Shown: one piece after another, positions 36,389 to 45,442 of the stretch
Layout of the letters: each line of letters starts with the position of its first letter
How positions within the stretch are numbered: the first letter of the stretch is position 1
DNA from: Ensifer sp. WSM1721
Lineage (GTDB): Bacteria; Pseudomonadota; Alphaproteobacteria; Rhizobiales; Rhizobiaceae
DNA: 64,000 bases
Assembly (NCBI RefSeq): GCF_000513895.2
Contig: NZ_CP165784.1
Coordinates: forward strand, 248,001-312,000
Reading direction: 5' to 3'
Program-made: the position numbers and the translations under genes
Notes under the pieces: generated by a model
What the model was told of the DNA's origin: nothing
Seen by the model: the letters and a program-made list of their open reading frames with translations, nothing else
Database searches by the model: none

Positions 36389-37381
36389 ATGGAAATCACT
36401 GCTCTTGATAACAGCTGTGCTTACGGGAAGCCCGGGGTTTTCCGCGGTTCACTGCGCTTTGAAAGTCCGACTCTGGCCGAATACCGTTGGCCCCTCTGCG
36501 AAATCCGAGGAGAGAAGGTCGGCCCAAGACTGTGCATCTCTGCCGGGGTACACGTAAACGAAGTTTCTGCGATCGAAGCCGCTGTCAGACTTCAGCGCCT
36601 GTTCGACCCGGAAACCATTCGCGGGTCCGTTTCCATAATCCCGCTGATCAACCAGCCAGCCCTTTTTAAATACAGCGAGTACGTGTGCCCGATCGACGAC
36701 AAGAACATCAATCACACATTTCCGGGTCAAAAGAACGGAACATTCTCGGAGGCTTTGTGTGATGCCATCGTAAATGAGTGGTCAGTTGGGTCGGATTGCT
36801 ACGTCGATATGCACGGCGGTGACTTGCGAGAGCAAGTTTCCAGATTCGTACTTTACCAGAAGACAAACGAGCAGGATGTCGAAAAGAAGGCTCGCAAGCT
36901 GGCAATGTGCTTCGATGCCGAAATCGTTCTCGGCCTTCCGCGGTCCTACATGGATAAGCCGGGCCGACCCCCGACTGCTTTTGCGTGCCACAGCCGCATT
37001 GCTTTGATGTCGGAAGCGGGCTCGAACGGCCTGCTAGATGAGGAAGCGATTTCCTTTCACGTCGAAGGCGTGCTCAACATCGCGCGCACCCTTGAGATCC
37101 TCGATACGCCGGCCTCTTTATTCCGGAACGCTCGAGTTCCGTGCGACGACTACCTCTGGGTTCATTGTCCAACGGATGGCGAGTTCCATTCTGAGATCGA
37201 GCCTGGGAACCGGGTGGAGAAGGGTCAACGCCTCGGAACGCTTCGCAGCTTCTTCGGTGAAACTCTCGCTGAAATCAAAGCACCTGCCGCCGGACTCGTC
37301 CTCTGGCGGATTACCCATCCTTCTATTCCGAAAGGAGAACCGGTGCTGGCGATCGCGGTTGAGGAGCAGGCTCGGATTTGA
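36389..37381 (+). CDS. Zn-dependent deacylase, AstE/AspA type (M14-like)
   Basis: A 330-residue protein of the succinylglutamate desuccinylase/aspartoacylase family. Zinc ligands fit His55 and Glu58 in GVHVNE and His142 in DMHGGD; the usual GNHGDE reads GVHVNE here. The C-terminal part (APAAGLVLWRITHPSIPKG) is the beta domain of the family. ATG 36389 has GGAG at good spacing. It is caught between the two copies of the binding-protein gene, so the duplication probably enclosed it. Likely removes an acyl or amino-acid group from an imported conjugate, either in the cytoplasm or after uptake. Substrate unknown. Confidence 0.85.
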   Translation: MEITALDNSCAYGKPGVFRGSLRFESPTLAEYRWPLCEIRGEKVGPRLCISAGVHVNEVSAIEAAVRLQRLFDPETIRGSVSIIPLINQPALFKYSEYVCPIDDKNINHTFPGQKNGTFSEALCDAIVNEWSVGSDCYVDMHGGDLREQVSRFVLYQKTNEQDVEKKARKLAMCFDAEIVLGLPRSYMDKPGRPPTAFACHSRIALMSEAGSNGLLDEEAISFHVEGVLNIARTLEILDTPASLFRNARVPCDDYLWVHCPTDGEFHSEIEPGNRVEKGQRLGTLRSFFGETLAEIKAPAAGLVLWRITHPSIPKGEPVLAIAVEEQARI

Positions 37382-37494
37382 TGGATCCGGGCCGATAAAG
37401 AACTGAGATTTCTATTCGTGCGCCGGAGATCATGGCTCGGATCGTTGTCGGCGCCGGGAGCAAGAGCCATCTTCAAAAAGAAAGGGGAATGAAC

Positions 37495-38598
37495 ATGAAC
37501 ATCAGAATTAGGAATATCGCATTCGGTGCTGCACTGTTGCTGTCGGCCGTGTCGATCGCCGCTCAGGCAGAGGAAGTCGCCGAGAACCTTAAGGGGACCG
37601 GCGAGGTCGTCATCACATCTGGCGGCGGAACCTGGGAGGCCGCTCAAAAGAAAGCCTTCTTCGATCCGTTCACGCGCGACACGGGCATCAAGGTCGTACT
37701 GGTTCCCGAAGATCATGCGAAGCTGTTGGCGTCGATCAAGCTCGGCCAGCCCGAAGCCGACATCACCGGAATTCCTGGCGGAGCGCTCAAGGGCTGGATC
37801 AACAAAGAGGCAGTCGAGGAGATCGACTACAGCTTCTTTGCCGACAACACCTTGGCAGGCATGCCCGAGCGGATGAAGAACAAGCATGGTGTTGGCGCCC
37901 TTGTCTCATCCGCAGTCGTCGCCTTCAACACCAGCAAGTTCCCGGATGCCAGCAAGCAGCCAAAGAACTGGGTGGACTTCTATAACGTGAAGGATTTCCC
38001 GGGTAAGCGCGCTCTGCCGAAATGCGAAAAGATGTTGGATGGTGCGCTGCTCGAAGGCGCCCTGATGGGAGATGGCGTTTCGCCTGACAAGCTCTATCCT
38101 CTCGATCTGGACCGCGGGTTCAAGAAACTTGCCGAGATGAAGCCCAATGTGGGTCGCTGGTGGGTCGCCGGCGCCGACGCTCCCCAGAGCCTGATCAGTG
38201 GTGAGGTTGACATCGCGGCAGCCTATAACGGCCGCATTTTCAAAGCGAAACAGGAGGGCGCGCCGGTGGAGCTCTCCTGGGATCAATCCCTTTTGCAGCT
38301 CGACTTCTGGGTGATCACAAAGAATTCGCCCAACAAGGAGAACGCCGCCAAGTTCCTGGCCTACATCTCCCAGGCCAGGCCCCAGGCGGACTTCGCAGAG
38401 GCGATCTCTTACGGTCCGGTCAACAACGACGCCTACAAGCTGCTCCCGAAGGACATGGTCAGCATCCTGCCCGGCTCGCCGGAACTCATCGAAAGGCAGG
38501 TCTTCCAGAACTATGAATGGTGGAACGAGACGGCTGCCGACGGACGCACCAACTGGGACGTCGCACTGGAACGCTGCGTCGCGATGCTATCGCAGTGA
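37495..38598 (+). CDS. Periplasmic solute-binding protein, PotD type, copy 2
   Basis: A 367-residue paralogue of the protein at 35207-36310. The mature proteins differ at only a few positions, for example Ser to Pro in FFDPFTRDTG, Gln to Arg and Tyr to His in MPERMKNKHG, while the signal peptides differ at about seven. The last ~230 residues are the same by eye. ATG 37495 is chosen for the same ribosome-site reason as copy 1. The repeated DNA runs from AAGAGCCATCTTC (37462) to GCCGCTGCGGG (38616). Two similar receptors could feed one permease, or this may be a recent copy kept similar by gene conversion. Confidence 0.92.
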   Translation: MNIRIRNIAFGAALLLSAVSIAAQAEEVAENLKGTGEVVITSGGGTWEAAQKKAFFDPFTRDTGIKVVLVPEDHAKLLASIKLGQPEADITGIPGGALKGWINKEAVEEIDYSFFADNTLAGMPERMKNKHGVGALVSSAVVAFNTSKFPDASKQPKNWVDFYNVKDFPGKRALPKCEKMLDGALLEGALMGDGVSPDKLYPLDLDRGFKKLAEMKPNVGRWWVAGADAPQSLISGEVDIAAAYNGRIFKAKQEGAPVELSWDQSLLQLDFWVITKNSPNKENAAKFLAYISQARPQADFAEAISYGPVNNDAYKLLPKDMVSILPGSPELIERQVFQNYEWWNETAADGRTNWDVALERCVAMLSQ

Positions 38599-38613
38599 CC
38601 ATCATGCCGCTGC

Positions 38614-38632
38614 GGGCCAGATTCGCTGGCCC
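38614..38632 (+). other. Intercistronic hairpin after binding-protein copy 2
   Basis: GGGCCAG / CTGGCCC with a five-base loop. It replaces the 11-bp hairpin seen after copy 1, starting exactly where the duplicated DNA ends. Confidence 0.6.
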
Positions 38633-38690
38633 CACGATCAAAGTGAGATTGTTGTTCGTCACCAGGCGAACGGCAACGGAGTTAGATGCT

Positions 38691-40526
38691 ATGAATATGG
38701 CACAAGCAAGAGCCGCGGGCTCGGTTGACGAACGGCCGGTGAAGAGGCTGGATGTTATGAACGCACTGTTGGGAAATCGCTGGATCAGAGGGACAATCGT
38801 TGCAAGTCCTCTAACCATCCTCCTGATCGGATTTCTGGTCATTCCGCTGTCGTATATCGTTTGGGGCAGCTTCGAAGGATCGAAGCTAAACTTCAGTCAC
38901 TATGCTCGCGTTTTTGGGAGCGAGACGAATTTGAACATCTTGCTGCGTACCCTGCAGACCGGGTTCATCGTGACCGTCGTGTCGATCACGGCAGGTTATC
39001 CTGTCGCCTACCTGCTTACGAAGCTCAAATCCCGAGCGCTGTCCACGATCAGCGTTTTCATTCTCATTCCTCTTTTCACGGCGTTTCTGATCCGCACCTA
39101 TGCTTGGATGGTGATTTTGGGTCGAGAAGGCGTCATCAACAATGCACTGATCTGGCTCGGACTCGTCAGTGCCCCTCTCCAGCTTTTGAACACGACTTTT
39201 GCGGTGGTCGTTGGGATGGCCCATGTATTCATCCCTATGGCGATATTCACCATGTATTCGTCAATGGTGCGCATCGACCATGATTTTGCCCACGCTGCGC
39301 AAATTTTGGGCGCGAAACCCGTGCAAGCATTCTTGCGCGTCTACTTTCCGATGACGCTCCCGGCTGTGTTCTCCGCAGGAATCCTTATATTCATTACGGC
39401 CATCGGATTTTACATCACCCCTGCGCTGCTTGGCGGACCGAGCGACACAATGATCTCACAGCTTATCGTCACCCAAATGACGGTCTTGCTCAACTTTGAA
39501 TTGGGGTACGCCTCATCGATTGTCCTGTTGCTGGTGACTATCGGAATATTGTTCGTCGCAAGCCTTTTTATTCCTCTTGAAATGATCTGGTCGTCTACGT
39601 CTACAGCCACATTGGTCGAAGAACCTCGCGTGGCGGCGCGCTTGTTTACAAGACTGAAGCGGGCGATGGACCCACTTCTAAGAGCCACCGAAAGCACAAT
39701 TCATATGGTGACCTCACCCCTCATGACGCGCAAGGCACGTTGGCTTTGGGGCTACACGGTCTTGGTTCTCCTGTTTTTGACGGCCCCGCTGATCGTTGTC
39801 GTGATACTGTCCTTCAGTTCGTCTCCCTTCGTCGTCTTCCCTCCTCCCGGCCTCTCCATGCAATGGTGGGAAAAGCTAGCAAAGGCGACCGATTGGCATC
39901 AGTCCTTCTTCTTCTCGATTCAGCTCGGGGCGGCAGCAGCGTTGGTCGCCACCATAGTTGGAACTATGGGTGCATTTTGGCTGGTACGAACTCAGTTTCT
40001 GTTCAAGAGGACGTTGTTCCTTTTCTCGCTTTCACCTTTGATGGTGCCGGTCGTGATCATCGCAACTGCGCTCTATGTCTTCGAAGCGCGTCTGCAGATT
40101 CTCGGAACCTTCGGCGGTTTGGTGATGGGGCACGTGCTTCTGTCTGTACCCTACGTGATCGTCGTGATGGCCGCAGCCCTGCGGAACTTCGACCCGGCCC
40201 TTGAACCAGCGGCGTCAGTGCACGGTGCCCGCCCCCTGCAAACGCTCCGGCTGGTGACTTTGCCGATCCTCAAGCCAGCTCTTCTCACCGCTGGCCTACT
40301 CGCCTTCTTGACGTCATTCGACGAACTGCTCGTCAGCATCTTCCTGCTCGGGCGACAAACCCCAACCCTGCCCATCAAGTTCTGGGGAGACATCAAATAC
40401 CAGATCGATCCGCTCCTTAGCGCGGCCTCGACCCTCATCGTGCTGCTCGTCACCGCATCAATCATTACGGTGCAATTGATCCGAGACCGGCACAATAGAC
40501 GCACTTCTAGCAGCATCGCCGAATGA
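38691..40526 (+). CDS. ABC transporter permease, fused PotB-PotC type
   Basis: A 611-residue membrane protein made of two permease domains in one chain. The N-terminal half (about 20-300) has six hydrophobic segments and an EAA-like loop HAAQILGAKPVQAFLRVYFP; the C-terminal half (about 350-605) has six more and EPAASVHGARPLQTLRLVTL. In most polyamine-type systems these are two proteins. The start ATG 38691 has GGAG at nine bases; a longer frame that begins inside the binding-protein gene is rejected. Its partner ATPase begins 13 bases downstream. The linker near residues 300-345 is charged and probably cytoplasmic. Confidence 0.9.
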   Translation: MNMAQARAAGSVDERPVKRLDVMNALLGNRWIRGTIVASPLTILLIGFLVIPLSYIVWGSFEGSKLNFSHYARVFGSETNLNILLRTLQTGFIVTVVSITAGYPVAYLLTKLKSRALSTISVFILIPLFTAFLIRTYAWMVILGREGVINNALIWLGLVSAPLQLLNTTFAVVVGMAHVFIPMAIFTMYSSMVRIDHDFAHAAQILGAKPVQAFLRVYFPMTLPAVFSAGILIFITAIGFYITPALLGGPSDTMISQLIVTQMTVLLNFELGYASSIVLLLVTIGILFVASLFIPLEMIWSSTSTATLVEEPRVAARLFTRLKRAMDPLLRATESTIHMVTSPLMTRKARWLWGYTVLVLLFLTAPLIVVVILSFSSSPFVVFPPPGLSMQWWEKLAKATDWHQSFFFSIQLGAAAALVATIVGTMGAFWLVRTQFLFKRTLFLFSLSPLMVPVVIIATALYVFEARLQILGTFGGLVMGHVLLSVPYVIVVMAAALRNFDPALEPAASVHGARPLQTLRLVTLPILKPALLTAGLLAFLTSFDELLVSIFLLGRQTPTLPIKFWGDIKYQIDPLLSAASTLIVLLVTASIITVQLIRDRHNRRTSSSIAE

Positions 40527-40539
40527 TCGGAGGCACGAG

Positions 40540-41610
40540 ATGTCCACAAGCCTTGAGATGAAAAACATCCAGAAGTTCTATGGCCCGCTTCATGTGGTGA
40601 AAGACTTCGACCTTCACATTCAACCGGGCGAATTCGTAACCTTCCTCGGGCCATCCGGCTCCGGCAAGACCACGGCGCTGAAGATGATTGCGGGTTTCGA
40701 AACGCCGACGTCCGGAGACATCTTTCTTGGAAGTCGATCTATCGTCGACCTGCCCGCCTATGAACGCGGCATCGGTATGGTCTTCCAGAACTACGCGCTT
40801 TTCCCACACATGACCGTCGCCGAGAACGTCGCGTTCCCGCTCACTGTCCGTAAGGCGCCTCGCCAGGAGACCGCGGAAAAAGTCGGCCGAGCGTTGCAAC
40901 TAGTCAAAATGGACCAATATCGTGGTCGCTACCCCAACCAGTTGTCGGGCGGCCAACAACAACGCATCGCTTTGGCACGCGCCATCGTCTTTAATCCGAG
41001 CATACTACTTATGGACGAGCCGCTTGGAGCACTTGACCGGAATCTTCGTGAACACATGAAGATCGAAATCATGCGCATCCAAAAGGAACTGAACATGACG
41101 GTCGTCTTCGTGACCCATGACCAGGACGAGGCGCTGACCATGTCCGATCGGATTGCGGTCATCAACGAGGGCAGGCTCGTGCAGGTGGATGACAGCAAGA
41201 GCCTCTACGGCAAGCCGAAGAACCGGTTCGTGGCCTCATTCGTCGGAGAATCCAACATGATCCCTTGTCGTGTTGACCATGCCGAGAACGGGGTGGGCAA
41301 AGTGACTGTTGCTGGGATCGCACCCGGGGCTGCACAGTTGTCCGGACAGACCGGCGGTGCCAAAGCGTGGCTGTTCGTCCGGCCGGAACATGTTGAGATC
41401 GGTCTGCGTTCGCCAGCTGCCGATGCGCCAAACGCCCTTGATGGCGTGGTGGAGAACGCACTCTTCCTGGGAGAAATGACCAGGTATTTGGTACGCTGTG
41501 GCGATGAGACCATCACGGTAAAGCGCCAGAACCGGGGTCAGGCGCATTTTGCAGGCGGAACGCAGGTTACTGTGTCTTGGAAGGCAGAAGACTGCACCGT
41601 CCTCAACTGA
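40540..41610 (+). CDS. ABC transporter ATPase, PotA type
   Basis: A 356-residue ATPase. Walker A is FLGPSGSGKTT near residue 35, the signature LSGGQQQRIALARA near 135, Walker B LLMDEPLGALD near 155 and the switch His in VFVTHDQDEAL. The last ~110 residues form the TOBE domain (PEHVEIGLR, LGEMTRYLVRCG). ATG 40540 follows GGAGGCACGAG. Works with the fused permease and two binding proteins to import a cationic or amino-acid-like compound that presumably is the island's substrate. Confidence 0.95.
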   Translation: MSTSLEMKNIQKFYGPLHVVKDFDLHIQPGEFVTFLGPSGSGKTTALKMIAGFETPTSGDIFLGSRSIVDLPAYERGIGMVFQNYALFPHMTVAENVAFPLTVRKAPRQETAEKVGRALQLVKMDQYRGRYPNQLSGGQQQRIALARAIVFNPSILLMDEPLGALDRNLREHMKIEIMRIQKELNMTVVFVTHDQDEALTMSDRIAVINEGRLVQVDDSKSLYGKPKNRFVASFVGESNMIPCRVDHAENGVGKVTVAGIAPGAAQLSGQTGGAKAWLFVRPEHVEIGLRSPAADAPNALDGVVENALFLGEMTRYLVRCGDETITVKRQNRGQAHFAGGTQVTVSWKAEDCTVLN

Positions 41611-41683
41611 CGGCCGCGGCGGGGGCGCACGTTAGAAGCGCCTCCCTTCAGCCGCGGGGCCTCTTTGAGATACGCGAGGAACG

Positions 41684-43144
41684 ATGAAGCTGAAAGATCT
41701 GCTCGGCACAGATTTGCCGGAAGCCACTCACCTTATGGCGGGACCTGCTGGCGACATGTCCGTCAACGGTGTTTCCTCTGACAGCCGTAAGATCAAGCCG
41801 GGAATGCTGTTCGTCGCCCTATCGGGAGCGAAGGCTGATGGTGGCTATTTTATTGACGAGGCCGTTGGGCGTGGAGCTGCGGCCATAATCTCGGCTCAAC
41901 ACGCCGAGTGTCCCGTGCCGGTGTTGATAACTTCCAATCCAAGAAGGTTTCTGGCGCTTGCATCGGCCCGCTTCTTCCAAAGACAGCCAGAAAAAGTTGT
42001 TGCAGTGACAGGCAGCGCAGGCAAGACGTCGGTGGTTTCCTTCGCGAGGCAAATCTGGGCTCATGGTGGCAATACCGCCGCTCAGATTGGAACAACAGGT
42101 GTTGTGTCGCCCAAACAAAGCGAACACGGGTCAAGGACAACACCTGATCCAGTCGAATTGCATCGTATCTTGGCGGGCCTCGAAGCTGAGGGTGTGACGC
42201 ATGTTGCGATGGAGGCATCGAGCCACGGCTTAGACCAGCACCGCCTTGATGGCGTTCGTCTGTCAGCAGGGGCGTTTACCAACCTTGGGCGCGACCATAT
42301 GGATTACCACCGGTCGGTTGACGAGTATATGGCCGCCAAAATGCGGCTGTTCGGCACGTTGCTCCCCAAAGGAGCCCCAGCCGTCACCTTTGCCGACGGG
42401 CCGGCGTCAGAACGCGCCGCTGGAGTTGCTGCTGCGGCCGGTCTGGATGTGAGGACTGTCGGAAAAAAAGGACGCTACCTTGTACTGGAAGATTTGCAGC
42501 CGCGGAGTCATCAGCAGATCATGAAGGTCTGTTTCGGGGACCGCAGCTTCGAAGCGACAGTTCCTCTCGCAGGTGAGTTCCAGATTGCCAATGCTCTTGT
42601 GGCCGCTGCGCTTGCCATCTCCACGGGACTGCCTCCAGACGTCGCGATCGCTGCAACAGAGCATTTGATTGGCGCCCCCGGCCGTATGGAGCGAATTGGA
42701 ACGACATTCCAAGGAGCGCCAGTGTATGTCGACTACGCCCACAAACCTGAGGCTTTAACAGCGGTATTGTCGGCTACTCGCCGGCTAACTGCCGGTCGCG
42801 TGATCCTGGTTTTTGGTTGCGGCGGCGACCGGGACAAGGGCAAGCGGCGCCTTATGGGCGAGATTGCGGCAAAGCTTTCGGATGTCGTCATCGTGACGGA
42901 CGACAATCCTCGTTCAGAGGACGCCGCTTCTATTCGATCTGAGATTTTGGGCGCCGCTTTTGGTGCGATCGAGATTGCTGACAGAGCTGAAGCTATTCGG
43001 GCAGCGGTCCTTATGCTGCAAGAAGGCGACACGCTCGTGGTTGCCGGTAAGGGCCATGAGGAAGGACAGACGGTTGGCGAAACCGTGATTCCGTTTTCCG
43101 ACCGCAACGAGTTGCGGAAGGCACTGTTAGAAACATGGCGATAA
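41684..43144 (+). CDS. MurE-like Mur ligase in a catabolic operon
   Basis: A 486-residue ATP-dependent amide ligase of the MurE type. The ATP loop is TGSAGKTS at 109-116 (usual TGTNGKTS), followed by [26 protein letters not shown] and [11 protein letters not shown], where Lys is the carbamylated residue. The specificity motif DNPR (407-410), which marks ligases adding meso-diaminopimelate, is present. By sequence it could make UDP-MurNAc-tripeptide, yet it lies between a transporter and a FAD oxidase under a catabolic promoter and away from any mur/fts cluster. It is probably a plasmid paralogue that joins or protects an amino-acid-like intermediate; a spare MurE is the alternative. ATG 41684 has GAGGAACG. 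Confidence 0.85.
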   Translation: MKLKDLLGTDLPEATHLMAGPAGDMSVNGVSSDSRKIKPGMLFVALSGAKADGGYFIDEAVGRGAAAIISAQHAECPVPVLITSNPRRFLALASARFFQRQPEKVVAVTGSAGKTSVVSFARQIWAHGGNTAAQIGTTGVVSPKQSEHGSRTTPDPVELHRILAGLEAEGVTHVAMEASSHGLDQHRLDGVRLSAGAFTNLGRDHMDYHRSVDEYMAAKMRLFGTLLPKGAPAVTFADGPASERAAGVAAAAGLDVRTVGKKGRYLVLEDLQPRSHQQIMKVCFGDRSFEATVPLAGEFQIANALVAAALAISTGLPPDVAIAATEHLIGAPGRMERIGTTFQGAPVYVDYAHKPEALTAVLSATRRLTAGRVILVFGCGGDRDKGKRRLMGEIAAKLSDVVIVTDDNPRSEDAASIRSEILGAAFGAIEIADRAEAIRAAVLMLQEGDTLVVAGKGHEEGQTVGETVIPFSDRNELRKALLETWR

Positions 43145-43221
43145 ATGACGTGCCCGGATTCCAAGGTGTTCCCCCGTCCGCTCAATCGCTATGGTGTTGT
43201 GCGCTTGGGATAGGATCCTAG

Positions 43222-44511
43222 ATGAACGGTGATGTCGGTCGGCATGCTGTTGTTATCGGCTGCGGCATCGTTGGCGCATGCATTGCTCATGCGCTCCTTA
43301 ACGAGGGCTGGCAGGTCAGGCTGATTGAACCTGGTCCCCCGGGCGGCGAACAGGCTGCGAGCTTCGGCAACGGTGCCTTTATTAGCCCGGCGTCTGTTGT
43401 GCCAATATCGACACCGGGTCTCTGGAAAAAGATCCCCACCTATCTCCTGTCTTCGACAAGTCCTCTCACAATCAGGTGGCGCTACCTGCCCCGCCTCTTC
43501 CCTTGGCTTTGCAGGTTCATGCTTGCGGGATGGACCGTCCCGAAGGTCGAGCAGACTGCAAGAGCTTTGGGTTCGCTCCTACAGGACTGCGCGGATCGGC
43601 ATCGCATTCTTTCGAAACAGTGCGGCTGCGACCATTTTATCCGACAGGATGGTTTGCTCTATGTTTACCCGTCGAGAGCAGAGTTCGAGTTGGATGCGCT
43701 CGCTTGGCGGCTGCGGCGGGAGAACGGAGTCGTTTGGCGCGAACTCGAGGACGATGATCTGCATCGCTTCGAACCAGCGCTCAACCGTCGCTATCAATTT
43801 GCTGCACTTGTAGAGAAGGGTGGAAATTGCACTGATCCCGGCCGCTATGTTTCCGCTTTGGTTTGCTCGGCGCTCACGCGAGGCGCAACCTTGATCGATG
43901 CCCGAGCGACGGGGTTCGTGTTTTCAGAGGGTATGCGAGTTTCAGTTCAAACGGACAGAGGCGGTGTCCAGTGCGACAAGGCCGTCATCGCCGCCGGAAT
44001 ATTCTCAAAACCCCTCGCAGCCCAGGCGGGAGACATCATTCCCCTCGAAAGCGAGCGGGGTTATCATGTTGAGATTGCCGCCCCTGCATCAACCCCGCAT
44101 ATCCCTGTCCTGCCGAGCGACGGAAAAGTGGCAAACACACCAATCGCAGGAAGGCTACGCGCTTCTGGGCAGGTGGAACTGGCCAGCCTGCACGCCCCGC
44201 CCAATTGGAAGCGCGCAGACATTCTACTGAAGCAACTGCTCGTTACCTTTCCGGAGCTGAGCAAAAATCAGCGCGATCTCGCGATAACACGCTGGCAAGG
44301 TCATCGTCCATCGACGCCCGACAGCCTACCGGTGATCGATGTTAGTTCGAGTTGCCGCTCCATTGTATATGCTTTTGGTCATGGGCACGTCGGTCTTGCC
44401 TCGGCGCCGCGTACAGCCGAGCTGGTCGCGGCTCTTGTCGCCGACCGTGAGCCGTCCATCGATAGAAATCCGTTCAGAGCGACACGCTTCCGATGGCGGA
44501 AGGCATCATAA
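43222..44511 (+). CDS. FAD-dependent amino-acid oxidase/dehydrogenase (DAO family), copy 1
   Basis: A 429-residue flavoprotein with the FAD loop [21 protein letters not shown] at the start, the block [17 protein letters not shown] as in DadA-type enzymes, and the C-terminal signature [15 protein letters not shown] and [19 protein letters not shown]. Such enzymes oxidise D-amino acids or N-substituted amino acids to imines with electrons to quinone. The start ATG 43222 has only a weak ribosome site. Part of the transporter operon, upstream of an SDR. A second DAO-type gene lies at 45.4 kb on the other strand; the two are distant in sequence, so they probably act on different compounds. Confidence 0.88.
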   Translation: MNGDVGRHAVVIGCGIVGACIAHALLNEGWQVRLIEPGPPGGEQAASFGNGAFISPASVVPISTPGLWKKIPTYLLSSTSPLTIRWRYLPRLFPWLCRFMLAGWTVPKVEQTARALGSLLQDCADRHRILSKQCGCDHFIRQDGLLYVYPSRAEFELDALAWRLRRENGVVWRELEDDDLHRFEPALNRRYQFAALVEKGGNCTDPGRYVSALVCSALTRGATLIDARATGFVFSEGMRVSVQTDRGGVQCDKAVIAAGIFSKPLAAQAGDIIPLESERGYHVEIAAPASTPHIPVLPSDGKVANTPIAGRLRASGQVELASLHAPPNWKRADILLKQLLVTFPELSKNQRDLAITRWQGHRPSTPDSLPVIDVSSSCRSIVYAFGHGHVGLASAPRTAELVAALVADREPSIDRNPFRATRFRWRKAS

Positions 44512-44555
44512 GCGCAAGCGCTCAGTTGACCGCTGATCTTTCAAAAGGTGCTCAC

Positions 44556-45314
44556 ATGGACTTCAAACCAACCATTCTCATTACCGGGGCAGCCAGCGGG
44601 ATCGGATCGGCGGTCGCGCGTCGCGTTGCGGCTCCAGATGTCCAACTGCTTCTTCATACTGGTAGGAACCTGGACGCTCTCAAGGCGGTGGCTGACGAAG
44701 CGCGCGCCTGCGGCGCTAACGTTGTCGTTGAACTTTGTGATCTCGCCGACCCTTCTGTGCCGGCCAGGCTGGTTCAGGCCGCCGGGAAGGCGTTTGGGAG
44801 AGTTGATCAGATCGTGTCGAATGCAGGCAAGGCACAGCGCGCCACTTTTGAAGAAGTGTCGGATGATGATCTGGAGCAAGCCTTCGCAACGATGCCAATC
44901 GCCTTCTTCCGTCTTGTGAAGGAAGCGCTTCCGGATCTCCGCATATCACCTCAGGGGCGGGTCGTAGCAGTGAGCTCGTTCGTTGCTCACGCGTTCGGGA
45001 CAAATGATATGCATTTTTCCGCAACGGGGGCGGCAAAAGCTGCATTGGAGGCTTTGGCGAAATCGCTTGCCGCCCAAACTGCGGCCGATGGGGTGACTGT
45101 CAATTGTGTGGTCCCGGGCTTTGTAAGGAAAGATGCCGGCGGCCACGCCGCCACCTCCGCCGATGCAATGGAACGCGCGCGGGAAATTACACCGAACGCT
45201 CGACTAGGAGAGCCATCCGATGTAGCGGAACTCGTGGCATTTTTGCTTTCACCAGCGGCGAACCACATTACCGGTCAGACGATGCACGTGGACGGGGGCC
45301 TCCTTCTAAGGTGA
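44556..45314 (+). CDS. Short-chain dehydrogenase-fold protein with altered active site
   Basis: A 252-residue SDR. The nucleotide loop [18 protein letters not shown] and the NAG motif are canonical, and the C-terminal [11 protein letters not shown] is typical. The catalytic YxxxK reads FSATG (Phe154, Gly158), followed by AAKAALEAL, so both Tyr and Lys are absent from their usual places. A subset of SDRs shows a similar pattern, and activity is doubtful or uses other residues. ATG 44556 is chosen because AAGGTG lies seven bases upstream; an earlier ATG at 44493 overlaps the end of the FAD gene. Last gene of the operon. Confidence 0.85.
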   Translation: MDFKPTILITGAASGIGSAVARRVAAPDVQLLLHTGRNLDALKAVADEARACGANVVVELCDLADPSVPARLVQAAGKAFGRVDQIVSNAGKAQRATFEEVSDDDLEQAFATMPIAFFRLVKEALPDLRISPQGRVVAVSSFVAHAFGTNDMHFSATGAAKAALEALAKSLAAQTAADGVTVNCVVPGFVRKDAGGHAATSADAMERAREITPNARLGEPSDVAELVAFLLSPAANHITGQTMHVDGGLLLR

Positions 45315-45442
45315 GATATCCAATACCGCGGGTGTAGGTGCGCCGCCGAGGAAAACGACTCCGCACGCTTCTCACGCAATTCGCGGCAAGGATGCAGCCT
45401 TCGATGCTTCTGCTGTAGGGCCGACCGGCGGTGTGAGTTGGA

